Source: Flammulina velutipes (lineage: Eukaryota > Basidiomycota > Agaricomycetes > Agaricales > Physalacriaceae). Taken from it: a DNA stretch of 64,000 bases. Numbering within the stretch: position 1 is the stretch's first letter; the number at the start of each line of letters is the position of its first letter. The notes under the pieces were generated by a model. It saw only the letters and a list, made by a program, of their open reading frames with translations. It made no database searches and had not been told where the DNA came from. The stretch lies in assembly GCA_011800155.1 (NCBI GenBank), contig CM022375.1:992001-1056000 (forward strand), written 5' to 3'. The translations under genes and the position numbers were made by a program. Positions 11,577 to 20,626 of this stretch are shown piece by piece.

Positions 11577-12209
11577 TTTGGACTCTATAGAAACGGACTA
11601 GACATTTTATTTACAAATGGGACTTAGTACGCCAGAATATGGACTGTGTACGTACTGTGGTTTTCTTTGGGCGTCGAGGGGTCTTCTTTTCTTTGGGCCT
11701 TAGGGCAAATATTATATAGAAAGCTATATATATAAATAAATGGCTTGTAAATTCTTGGATAAAAACGAGACCGAAAGCGCGAACCCGCTAAATTGTCGGG
11801 CATCCAAGAAAGTATGAGAAGAGCAAGAAAATAGGCTGCACCACACAAGGAATTGGCACCCGACCCGATGGCGGGTCGGGTCTTCGGACTCTAAGTGGTT
11901 CATTCAACAAATGCATTGAAGTGAACTAGTAAGACTATAAGAGATAGGCGGAACATCAAACCATATAAGTCAAGGGGAGACGCCCGCAAACGAAGAAGTA
12001 AATAGGATCTAAGTGGAAAATTGGACTTAGAGAAACATAGAAGGACAAAGGTAGCTATTCAAAAGCGCCGCTATGACTAGGGCATTAGAAATAAGAAACA
12101 AACAAGTCACGAAAGAAGTTAGAGAAAATCGGGAACACCCCAGTATTCGACACAGGACTCATCAGGATACTCGAGGGGAGCGCAAAAGCACATACGCTCG
12201 CCACACTTG
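11577..12209. other. LTR non-coding stretch between gene A and gene C
   Basis: I see no convincing gene here. It holds AT-rich TATATATA-type stretches near 11,711-11,745 and two CCG-N9-CGG palindromes (11,785-11,799 and 11,860-11,874). The tail ends of convergent genes A (+) and C (-) meet here, so it probably carries their 3' ends. Confidence 0.5.
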
Positions 12210-13367
12210 TTAAAATGTTTCTGCAATCAATACCAGGTCATCAGCAAACAAAGGATAGCTCGAGAAAAAGCTAAAGGCACCCACAAAAACCATAGAAGGT
12301 GGAGCTTGACTCTCCGCTTCGATAGCGGGTCCCGAAATGGGAGCGGCCGCTACCATAGCGGGTTCAGTCAAGACAGACTGGGCCACCTCCACAGCGACTG
12401 GATTACCCATCCAAGCGACGGTGTGAGGAGGTGGAACAGAAGCTGAAGGAGCGATGGGACTGGTAGTTTCGTCGAAGTCACGATCCGTGGCTAACACGGG
12501 AGCAAAATCCAAGTGAGCAGCGAGACCCGTTGTGATAACGCGCTCGTACATGATAGGACGAGTGTCGCAGAAACGAGGGAATCGATTAACCGCTAAGAAG
12601 CGGGGCCACCAAAGGACAAGCGCCTGGTCGACGGGGGACAATTGACCCAAAGGAAGGGGCAAGTTGTTCACTACATCGTAGTTGGCAACGATCCCTCCCA
12701 AGGAGTCCTCAGCCCCAAGGTGAAAACCAAGGAGAACGGACGTCTGACAAGGATACATTAGACCTCCGACTGGAAAGCGGGTGAACCAAACGTACGGCGA
12801 AGTCACCCAATGCCTCTTCCATCATCTTAGCAAAATACCGCTCGGGATGACGGAAGCGGGCGGGGATGAGGTCTTCGAAGTGAAGACCATCGAGCACCAC
12901 GGAACCACGTCGCATCCCGAACCAATTAGAAACAAGACGAAGGCAGCAGACATACAACAAAGCAATGTTGTAGGCCTGACCCGTCTTGAGGTCGGGATCT
13001 TCGATCTCCCAGATAGCCATCGAGCGAATCTATGTCTAAGTCAGAACTAGGAGAACAGGGGACAGAGGACGAAACTCACCAAACATTGAATCATGAAGCG
13101 CAAAGTGGGTGCGTCAAGCATTTCGCTCACACCCAAGGACAAGTCCTCAGTCGGGGAAGTATGAAAGGAAGAAAGATCCAAGACGTCGAAAGGCGTGGCT
13201 ATGATAGGGAAGCTAAACGTAGCACGGTACATCGACAAGGCCACAGCTAGACCCGCTTCAGCCTCTAAGAAACCGACGGCTTGACGGGAAAAGCAGTCAG
13301 AAAGGCCTGGGAGGAAAGCAAGCTTGAAGTTGGTCCAGGGAGGGATTAACGCAAGATTCTGCTCCAT
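12210..13367 (-). CDS. Gene C: antisense LTR gene, unknown function
   Basis: The putative start is ATG at 13,367 (MEQNLALIPPW). A GT-AG intron lies at about 13,020-13,068. The second block begins with residues like MAIWEIEDPDLKTGQAYNIA, and a third open block reaches a stop at 12,210. A further splice or a frame change near 12,720-12,780 is needed to join blocks two and three, and I could not place it with certainty. No known domain is recognised; the protein is rich in hydrophobic and aromatic residues with helical stretches, and has no obvious zinc or catalytic motif. It lies antisense to gene A inside the LTR. The copy at 30,390-31,380 carries a premature stop. It could be a gag-like remnant; this is a guess. 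Confidence 0.4.
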
Positions 13368-13850
13368 GTTGGATAAGGATTCGAGAGGACGTTGCGAGTT
13401 TATAAAGGTGCGCGCCCGCTATACTATCGGGCCCCGCAATAACAAACGGATCCGCAACGGCCATCGAATGCAATGAGGCAAGGCCTTACCACACGGCTAC
13501 GCTGAGTAGTATTGCCAATATGATGACCTAGAGGGTGCGGATGGACACCACCGAGTGACCTTCCACCAGGATATGTGCAGGGACTTGACCACCCGCTATC
13601 AAAACGGGTCAAGGACGAAAATTAGGCCCCGCCAACATGGCGGACAGGAACTCTATCGTGTAGATTCAGTTGGAGGCACAGCGAGACATGAGGCAAAATA
13701 TATTGCAAATTTAGAGTCTAGTTATGAGGCGAAAGATGAACAAAAGAGGGAATACAGTAACTAGCTGCAACAGGGACGTGCCCAACGAACTACAGATCAC
13801 GGAAAGAGTATTGAGGGATCTACAGCAGAATGTCCAAATCGAAGTGGAGA
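13368..13850. other. Spacer between antisense genes B and C
   Basis: This is the presumed promoter region of gene C and 3' end of gene B (both minus strand). It contains three CCG-N9-CGG palindromes (13,416, 13,593 and 13,629), the densest group in this part of the LTR, which fits a control region. I see no coding signal beyond short overlapping ORFs. Confidence 0.45.
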
Positions 13851-15474
13851 CTAGTCTAGCAAGGACTTTACGGTGCCTACATACAGATCCTTGGTACGAT
13901 TGAAAGCCTGGATCTCACCGTGGACATGGTTCAAGATCTGAACCAAGTCCAAGCGGTAGGACTGCTCCGTCGACAAAAGCGAAGCGCTAGCCTCACGAGG
14001 GAACTTGTCGAGCTCGGCAAGGCGATTAACCTGCTTGAGCACGTGAAGGACCGACAAGGCGTAGCTCTGAATAATAGGACCCGCTAACAAAGCGGACCCG
14101 CCAAGTTAGCGGGTGTACATCGAAACTAAGACAACAGGCGTACCTCCAGCAAGCTGGTCCAGGAAAGCCTGGTCGATATGGAAAGACGAAGGCTTAGGAC
14201 TCTTCCGGGGACGACTAGAGTTCTCGGCAGTAGCCTTGCGCTTATGAGCAGCGGGAGCAGGTTCGACGAAGTTCACGGAAGAACCCAGAATGTCTAAGGC
14301 CTTCTGGTATTCCCGGGAAGAAGTCAGCATACCTGGGACGAACGCGTAGGGAAGGTAAAATACCGTGCGCTTCGAGTCCGAGGGAGGCGACTATGAACAA
14401 GTCAGCACCCCAAAGTAGAAAATCAGCCCGAGTCAAAGACATTACCTCGAGAGGAACCAGGTCGGTGCCAGTAACACCGTTGCCGTCGATAATGGACAAA
14501 TCCTGCAAGGGGACTGTCAACGAGTCCAAGTCTAGAAAAATCGTGAAATAAGCTCACGTCGTCCGAAGCAAGATCGGATTCAGACAGACCGTCGTCCATA
14601 TCTTAGCGAAAGAGAAGGCGTCGGGGTTAACACACAGATTGTGAAAGTTGGAGAAGAGGAACTTACCACAGTCCTCAGGAGGAGGCATAGCCGCTTCCCC
14701 AACGGCCTCCAACTTCTCATCGATCACCGCTGGCGACTTAACCGTCTTTCCACCCTGGGAAAACGACTTAGAAACCAGAAACACAGAAAGGAAACAATAG
14801 CGTACCTTCTTAGCAGCAGGCTTGCCCTTAGGAGGATCCTTAGGGATATCAACTTTTGGAGCCGCCTCTTTAGCGGGTCCTTTTCCTTTCGAGTTAAAGG
14901 ACCGCTGGTTGAAGTGCAAAGGGTGAAAGTCGGGCAACTTAGGCGCTATGAAGTCGGTGTGTCGACTAGTGACAGCCGTAAGAGGCGTGAACACGCCAGC
15001 AAGGTTAATCCGCGGGAGTTGAGGATTAACCCCCAACTCCAGCAGGTAGCAAGCTAGCCAGTTACGAACGTTATGAAAGAATGAATGGATTTCAGCCGTA
15101 GCGGTAGCGGTCGTGCGATTAGCCAGAGACAGATTAACCACCTAACTTGGGTTAAACACGCACGAACATAGTAGAATAAAGGCACTCACCAATAACTTGG
15201 GAAAGAAGCGATCGAGAGAGTCCACGCGGGCTTCCAGAGCGATACCCGGCATGTTAGACGAACGAACGAGGGCCATAATCGGTCCAGAAAGTTGTTCGAT
15301 CGCGTCCTTGATGACACCCTCGACATGAGTGGGGACCGCGTAGTTCATAATGAACTCAGAGATAGCGGGTCCCAGCTCCGCACAAAACTGCGTAACCTCA
15401 GGCGCAACGGTCACTGGATCGACTGCCAGCAGTGGGCGAATAGTAGTCCAGTGCGGGGTTTTAGGAGGAGCCAT
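13851..15474 (-). CDS. Gene B: spliced antisense LTR gene, unknown function
   Basis: The start is ATG at 15,474 (MAPPKTPHW). Exon 1 runs to 15,190, then intron GTGAGT...TTAG, exon 2 from 15,141 to 14,816 (V-V-N-L-S...PAAKK), then further short exons containing SFSQGGKT, DMDDGLSESDLASDD, LDSLTVPLQDLS and TSSREYQKALDILG, and a last exon ending at 13,851 (...VGTVKSLLD). Most junctions have GT-AG borders and keep frame, which supports a real gene; one junction near 14,535-14,560 is uncertain. The product would be about 350-400 residues, with a basic nuclear-localisation-like KRKATAENSSRPRKSPK stretch and a helical C-terminus. I recognise no family. It lies inside the LTR, so two nearly identical copies exist (see 31,864-33,487). 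Confidence 0.45.
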
Positions 15475-15631
15475 TATGCAGAAAAGACAGAAGATTGGAT
15501 AAGAGTTGTAGTGGACGCGCCAACGAAGCGGCGCGCCTACAACAGCTTTTAAGCCAGGACTTAGAATAACCAGATCGGGCCCGCTTCACAATCGGGTCGA
15601 TCTAAGTAGAATCCAAATCTGGAGTTATACG

Positions 15632-16270
15632 ATGACCCTGTACTCTACCAAAGGTAGAAGGCAGAGGATGTCGGGGACGACATCAAATAAGTCAAGGGGA
15701 GATGATACGCCTTGTAATATTTGGATGGGCAAAGACCCCATATTTTGTGATTTGGTACAAGGCAAACCAGGCAGAATGGACATAGGAAGAAGGCATTATG
15801 GACGGAATATACCACTCCACACCAGGCTAGCAGTACGGAGAAGGTCCTTGTTACTGGGACTCATTCTTGGAACCTTGAAGTCATGCACTGGTTCAGCCAG
15901 GCAATCGACCCCGCTCTCGAAGCGGGAGGAACCTAAAACTACAATACAAGTAACTCGACTTAGGTCGATCAATAAAACCAGTACTCAGTCTTGCACCCGC
16001 CATGGTGTCGGGTACTTAGAAATAAGGATCCCACTCTTCCAAGGACAGTTCATGAACCACCCGCCACACTTGGACGGACTTAGCCACCAAAACGCAGAGG
16101 ACGGAGATCGACCATCGAATCCATCAAAGGCATGTTGCGTCATGAGTCATGATCTCAGGGGAAGTAAACCTTATTCCTGGATCACGCTCCGACTCCCTGG
16201 ATCTCATCAATATAATCCAGATCGGGCAGATCTCCCAGATCTAGCACAGAAACCCAAGTCCCTCTGTTGA
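15632..16270 (+). CDS. Hypothetical ORF in the LTR, low confidence
   Basis: This is an open frame of 212 codons on the sense strand with no recognisable domain. Its composition (many R, S, T, H residues) and its location in a region dotted with palindromes suggest a chance ORF. The identical frame in the other LTR copy (33,645-34,283) is uninformative because the DNA is nearly identical. I keep it only because it is the longest frame in a 1.9-kb region. Confidence 0.15.
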   Translation: MTLYSTKGRRQRMSGTTSNKSRGDDTPCNIWMGKDPIFCDLVQGKPGRMDIGRRHYGRNIPLHTRLAVRRRSLLLGLILGTLKSCTGSARQSTPLSKREEPKTTIQVTRLRSINKTSTQSCTRHGVGYLEIRIPLFQGQFMNHPPHLDGLSHQNAEDGDRPSNPSKACCVMSHDLRGSKPYSWITLRLPGSHQYNPDRADLPDLAQKPKSLC

Positions 16271-17399
16271 ATAGCATTCGGGCTCTGGATATGAAGCGCC
16301 AGAGGCACTGTAGGACCCACTTAGGAGTTGAGCCGCCAACACGACGGGCCCGATTCCTGGGCGGGGCATTATTGGAAATAAGGCCTCTCTATCGAGAAAG
16401 GAAAAACACAAGGCAACAGGGACCATGCGGGTGCTAATTGAAGGCCCGCGCGGATCGCCTAAGAATGGAGAGACACACATGGAACAAGCATGCCAGCTGA
16501 CCTTGGATTACTCAGGAGCTGTGTACCCGCGCGGTACGCCACTCCTCATTGGGTGCATCCAGGACAAATACCTGGCTAAGAATGATGAAGGCCATATGGT
16601 CCAGGGCACAACAAGGTTCACGGGGCCCGCCAACGTGGCGGCCGCTCCTGTGGCGGGTAAAATACAGTAAACCAGCTTTAGTCACGCTCTTTAGAAATAC
16701 CTATATAATACGCTCGTTAGCATACTGTAAACTAGCTTAGACCCCCAGTAGACGCAGCCCACAAAGCAATATTTACTGTCGGTTAGCTCGATAGGATTGA
16801 ATAGAAGTTCTGTCACATAGGTGACTTTGAATCTGAAAGCAAAAGGAACTTAGAGCCATTGGAGCTACTTTGAGTGATTGAAGTTTAGCCATTGCCTGTG
16901 CCATCGACGTTCCCGGCGCTGTCTCAGAACAGTCATCTAACCACTTGAAAGAATCTGATTGGAAAACCCAGTCCCCGTTGAGTGTGGTTTAGACTGCAGC
17001 TAAGCTATCGTTTTGAGCCGCAGACAGAGTCCGTTGAGTCTTAGAGCACTAGATAGATACCAGGGTATCTGGACGCAGACCTCTTAGCGTGGTTGAAGAT
17101 TGACGGACCGGTTGGAGCTTTATTAAGTCTGCCTCACGCATCCCAATCGGCCTGTGACTCTTGTTGGCCTCTAGTTTTCAACTAAAGATCAGATCCCTGT
17201 TACCCCTCGAACTTGTTGTACATTTTGAACCGTTGCAATCGAACCCCCCATACCTTCCTGAAACCCCCAAAGACCAGTTCATCGAACTCTAAACAATTAG
17301 AAGCAGACCCGCTATCGAAGCGGACTTGCATTTCCACGCCTACTTGTTAGTGTGTGTGTGTGTGTGTGATTTGGTGGTGTTTTTTTGCACTGCACATCA
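16271..17399. other. 3' part of the LTR (R/U5-like), non-coding
   Basis: No credible gene is seen. It contains five CCG-N9-CGG sites (16,333; 16,350; 16,627; 16,642; 17,309) and a TG dinucleotide repeat at about 17,350-17,369, and ends in CACATCA next to the primer binding site. Confidence 0.5.
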
Positions 17400-17401
17400 T
17401 A

Positions 17402-17423
17402 TTTTGGAGCCCACCGCGAGGGG
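17402..17423 (+). other. Candidate primer binding site of the giant element
   Basis: TTTTGGAGCCCACCGCGAGG lies 2-3 bp after the 5' LTR end. The core from TGG onward would pair with a tRNA 3' end of the form ...GGGCTCCA. The position and TGG start are typical of Ty3/gypsy primer sites; the tRNA is not identified. Confidence 0.6.
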
Positions 17424-17522
17424 TGATAAATTTGACTTAGTCGATTCTTCGTAAAACAAGAGTTAACAAGTTATTTCTACACCCAATCCAAAATAGCCCC
17501 AAAAGCCAAGCCAACCGCTAAG

Positions 17523-19364
17523 TTGTCGGAAACGCCAACTAGTCAAAGCTCAGCTTTAGAACAACAAAACAACCGTAGAGCGAACTTGGGTGAAAACTCA
17601 GGTGCTCCAGTTGTAAGGAATCTACGCGAAAATCGGCCTAAACCAGGTGATCTATTCAACGGATATCCAGACGAACGCAGACCGCGTCCGCCAAACAAAA
17701 AGCCTAAAAAGCTACCACCCGACTTAGCGTCGGAGCCAGCCTATCCCCCCGGATTTATATTATCCACAGTCCCGCTTTCGAGTCGTCTTCCAAGACTTTT
17801 ACCAAGTCCAATACCCCGAAGACTTCACACCCCTTCACCAAACGAACTTAGTCCGTTTGCAGACCGATTTGATCTCGATCAAGTCCACCCGCTATTTGAG
17901 AAATTTAGACAGGCTGTACCTTTAGGACAACCTCTATTCCCAATGGCAGATCAGGAAAACAACAACGCAGGAGGGAACACGGGCCAAGCTGCTGGACAGC
18001 CAAACCTAGCTCCCGTTAACAATTTCGTGAACCAACTTAGTGCTCAAACACAAGCGGAAATTGCGGGCAAGAAACTACCGGCGCCTGGAAGTAAAGATAC
18101 CCCCCGCTTCAGAGACGGGGGAATCAGAGAATACTTCATGGGACTGGAATGGATCTACTCAGTAAACCGCGTAACCAACCCTCAAGTTCAGATCGAAATT
18201 GCAGGAGTCTATGTAGACTATGACATACAGAGACAGTGGGTCGCCCTACCCGAATACTCGGCGGGTGACTGGTTAGCATACAAAAAGGCCATCCTTAAGC
18301 TATACAATAAGGGTGAGCAAGATCAAGAATATACCATGCGAGAGGTCGAAGAACTTTTGACGCACTACAAGGCGCGTCCCATAGGCTCAAAGGATAGAAT
18401 GATGGAGTTCCGCCAAGAAGTCGTGCACAAACTTCAATATCTAATCGATATTGGAGATGTCACTCAGAAATCGGTTCTCGATCTAGTCCAGCAGTGCTTT
18501 GTGGGACCCGCTTGGGCAGCGATCTACAATGATTTACGAGCGATCCCTGTCCCTCCAAATAGACCGCTGGGACAGCGGTGGACTCTAGGCGAAGTCATTA
18601 AAGTCGCAGAAAAGTACTTAGAGGAAATAGAAACGTTCGGTGGTGCCCCAATGAGAACAGGGAACACGTACGAACGGGAACTCATTTCCCCGTCAACAAC
18701 GCGGGTCAAGATCGAAGATATGCATGACCAAGTTGCCAGCATCAACTCGTTGGCAGATACACTCAAGGCCATCGAGAAGGCTCGACAGGACGAAATGAGG
18801 GAGTTAGAGAAAGTCCGACAGGAAGAATCCCGCAGGTTAATGGCTATGATGGATAGGATGGGAACTCGACAAATACAAATGCAGAGTTACCCTACTGAAC
18901 ATATGGGGAACTATGTGCAACAAAACACGTCGTACCAAGCCCCTAGACCTCCAATACAGCCTATGCCAAAAGGAATACTTCCTGTCCCGGCGAACTTTAA
19001 CCCGTCACGTGCCCGCTCCCTTAGCGGGAAATGTTATTTCTGCGACGAACATGGGCATTTCCTCACAGAATGCCCTGAGAAGAACAAGTTCGAGAAAGAA
19101 GGCTGGATATATAAACCAGGGAACTCCAATTGGTACTTCACCGCCGATGGAATTTCGCTAAGTAAGCGCAAAGATGGCATGTCTCCAATGGAACAAGTAC
19201 TTAAGTACATTAGAGAGCATGGTCCCAATCCACCCGCTAGCGCGCAAAACTACGAAGGGCTTTTTCAGGAAGACTTCTTTCCTCCGACTGAACAGATAGA
19301 TCGGACGGTTTTCCTTCAACAGCAGATGATCGACCCCACCTACTTGCAAGAGGGTTTCGATTAG
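17523..19364 (+). CDS. gag: gag polyprotein of the giant Ty3/gypsy-like element
   Basis: The open frame ends at TAG 19,362-19,364. The first in-frame ATG is near 17,943 (MADQENNNAGG). The frame is open further upstream, so either that ATG or a spliced leader supplies the true start. A helical capsid-like region spans about residues 180-390 of the open frame (...REYFMGLEWIYSVNR...DRMMEFRQEVVHKLQYL). A zinc knuckle C-x2-C-x4-H-x4-C (CYFCDEHGHFLTEC) lies at about residues 504-517, as in nucleocapsid domains that bind element RNA. A coiled-coil stretch rich in E, R and K precedes it. The stop is six bases beyond a GGGTTTC heptamer that leads into the protease frame. Several CCG-N9-CGG palindromes lie within the coding sequence. 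Confidence 0.85.
   Translation: MSETPTSQSSALEQQNNRRANLGENSGAPVVRNLRENRPKPGDLFNGYPDERRPRPPNKKPKKLPPDLASEPAYPPGFILSTVPLSSRLPRLLPSPIPRRLHTPSPNELSPFADRFDLDQVHPLFEKFRQAVPLGQPLFPMADQENNNAGGNTGQAAGQPNLAPVNNFVNQLSAQTQAEIAGKKLPAPGSKDTPRFRDGGIREYFMGLEWIYSVNRVTNPQVQIEIAGVYVDYDIQRQWVALPEYSAGDWLAYKKAILKLYNKGEQDQEYTMREVEELLTHYKARPIGSKDRMMEFRQEVVHKLQYLIDIGDVTQKSVLDLVQQCFVGPAWAAIYNDLRAIPVPPNRPLGQRWTLGEVIKVAEKYLEEIETFGGAPMRTGNTYERELISPSTTRVKIEDMHDQVASINSLADTLKAIEKARQDEMRELEKVRQEESRRLMAMMDRMGTRQIQMQSYPTEHMGNYVQQNTSYQAPRPPIQPMPKGILPVPANFNPSRARSLSGKCYFCDEHGHFLTECPEKNKFEKEGWIYKPGNSNWYFTADGISLSKRKDGMSPMEQVLKYIREHGPNPPASAQNYEGLFQEDFFPPTEQIDRTVFLQQQMIDPTYLQEGFD
19352..19358 (+). promoter_or_regulatory. Candidate -1 ribosomal frameshift site G GGT TTC (gag to pro)
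   Basis: In the gag frame the codons read GAG GGT TTC GAT TAG, so the heptamer G-GGT-TTC has the canonical X-XXY-YYZ form. Slipping to GGG TTT enters a frame that stays open from here through the protease ORF. A short hairpin (GAGGA at 19,369-19,373 with TCCTC at 19,385-19,389) starts about 10 nt downstream, a typical stimulator distance. Confidence 0.6.
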
Positions 19365-20626
19365 GCTCGAGGACGGACGGGGGTTCCTCTGAGTTACTAC
19401 TTAAGAGAACTGCCCCTCCTGAGAGCCAGAATACTATTCGTAGTACTCGAAGCCAGACTGCTAAGGAAAGAGAACCAGTTATACCCAATATACCCAATAT
19501 ACCCAAAGAAAACCCGATAAAGCCCGGCCCCATGAAGGGACTTAGAGTAGAAGTAGTATTGCCTAGTAGACCTAAGAAAGTTCAGTTCGTCGCACCTCCT
19601 GAAGAGGAAGAGCCAGAACTGAGCGATCTATTGGAAGAAGTGTTGGAAGGACCGGAGCCCGCTTCGAAAGCGGATCCCGCTAAGAAACGGACAGAGGCCG
19701 CTATTCCAGCGGTTTCTGTAGGGGAAGCGGAGAATGCTCCTCCAAAGGAAGAGAACAGTACTCCAAGGGAGCAGGAAAAGCACAAAAGCTATCAGCGCAT
19801 TTCAAAGCTCAAGGACCTCCTACTCAGAAACCCTGGTTGGAGATCCCTTTGGAAGACACTACTTCCAGAGGAACTTCTGGCCACGAATGAAGCCTGGCAG
19901 AAGGATTTGCTAGAGAATCTCAAAGCAAAGAATGTTAAAGTTAACATTCAACAAATGTCTGAATTAGACTCAGGCAGCGGACCCGCTATGGAAGCGGAGT
20001 ATCACCAAAGTGAAGACCCACGATATTACTCAGTAAATCTACAAGATACAACTCAGTTACCACTAGGGTCTGTAGTAGTGCACGACTTAGTCGAGCAACT
20101 GTTTAATCATACTGGCTACACGGGTCCGTATCAGATGCCGCGCACCAATGTTGCGTTCGAAAGTGCTGATCTCAGAACTCTCTGGCCAACGATTGGCGGG
20201 GCAGGAAAGAAAGAGAGCCTCCTAGATAGCGGGTCGCAAATAGTGTCTATGTCACTTAAGGCCGCGTTGGAGTTAGGCGTACCTTTCGATCCATCCTTTT
20301 CCATCACTATGGAAAGTGCAGACAAGGGTCAGACCAAGACAGTGGGGCTGGCAAGGAACTTGGCATTCGACTTCGGGGGAATCATATATTTCCTTCAAGT
20401 ACACATCATTAGGGATCCAGCGTATGAAGTACTACTGGGCAGACCCTTCGATGTAGTATCTAGTATCAATACATCCGTACTGCGAGATGGAGGAGTAGTT
20501 GCTACCATTACTGATCCTAGTAATGGGAAACGACTTACCCTCCCGACATACAAGCGGGGGCAAATGCCCCGCTACCAACAACAACCTGGCACCGGGCCGG
20601 TTTTTCCGGAGCACTCGAGGAATTGA
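19359..20626 (+). CDS. pro: Protease (pro) region of the giant element
   Basis: The frame is open from the frameshift site; the first ATG is at 19,532. The N-terminal half is a charged, low-complexity linker. The catalytic aspartate motif L-L-D-S-G-S (ESLLDSGSQIVSMS) and the later V-L-L-G-R-P-F flap-like block are those of retropepsin-type aspartic proteases that cut Gag-Pol. The ORF ends at TGA 20,624-20,626, overlapping the pol frame, which lies at -1. Three CCG-N9-CGG palindromes lie inside (19,659; 19,698; 19,983), where they encode P-A-x-x-A-type stretches. Confidence 0.8.
20599..20605 (+). promoter_or_regulatory. Possible second -1 frameshift site (pro to pol) or one-base error
   Basis: The pro frame reads CCG GTT TTT CCG, while the pol frame reads GGT TTT TCC GGA and continues open into reverse transcriptase. 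GGTTTTT is only a relaxed slippery heptamer, because P-site re-pairing would be imperfect. A missing or extra T in the five-T run would have the same effect. CCGG borders on both sides make a small hairpin around the T run. Confidence 0.4.

Larger units (their letters stand above)
10747..17399 (+). repeat. 5' long terminal repeat (right part) of the giant Ty3/gypsy-like element
   Basis: This block is a direct repeat of about 28,747-35,412. It ends in GCACTGCACATCA at 17,399. Immediately after that end, this copy continues with a primer-binding-site-like sequence and gag, whereas the other copy continues with interrupted host DNA. That is the arrangement expected of 5' and 3' LTRs. The left part of this LTR is disrupted by FB1-FB3 and its start lies left of the window. 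Identity with the 3' copy is near complete from about 12.2 to 17.4 kb but much lower across gene A. Confidence 0.7.

Noticed and set aside
15632..16270. 212-codon sense ORF in the LTR as a real gene
   Set aside because: Kept only as a low-confidence entry: no domain, composition like random translation, and no independent copy to test conservation.
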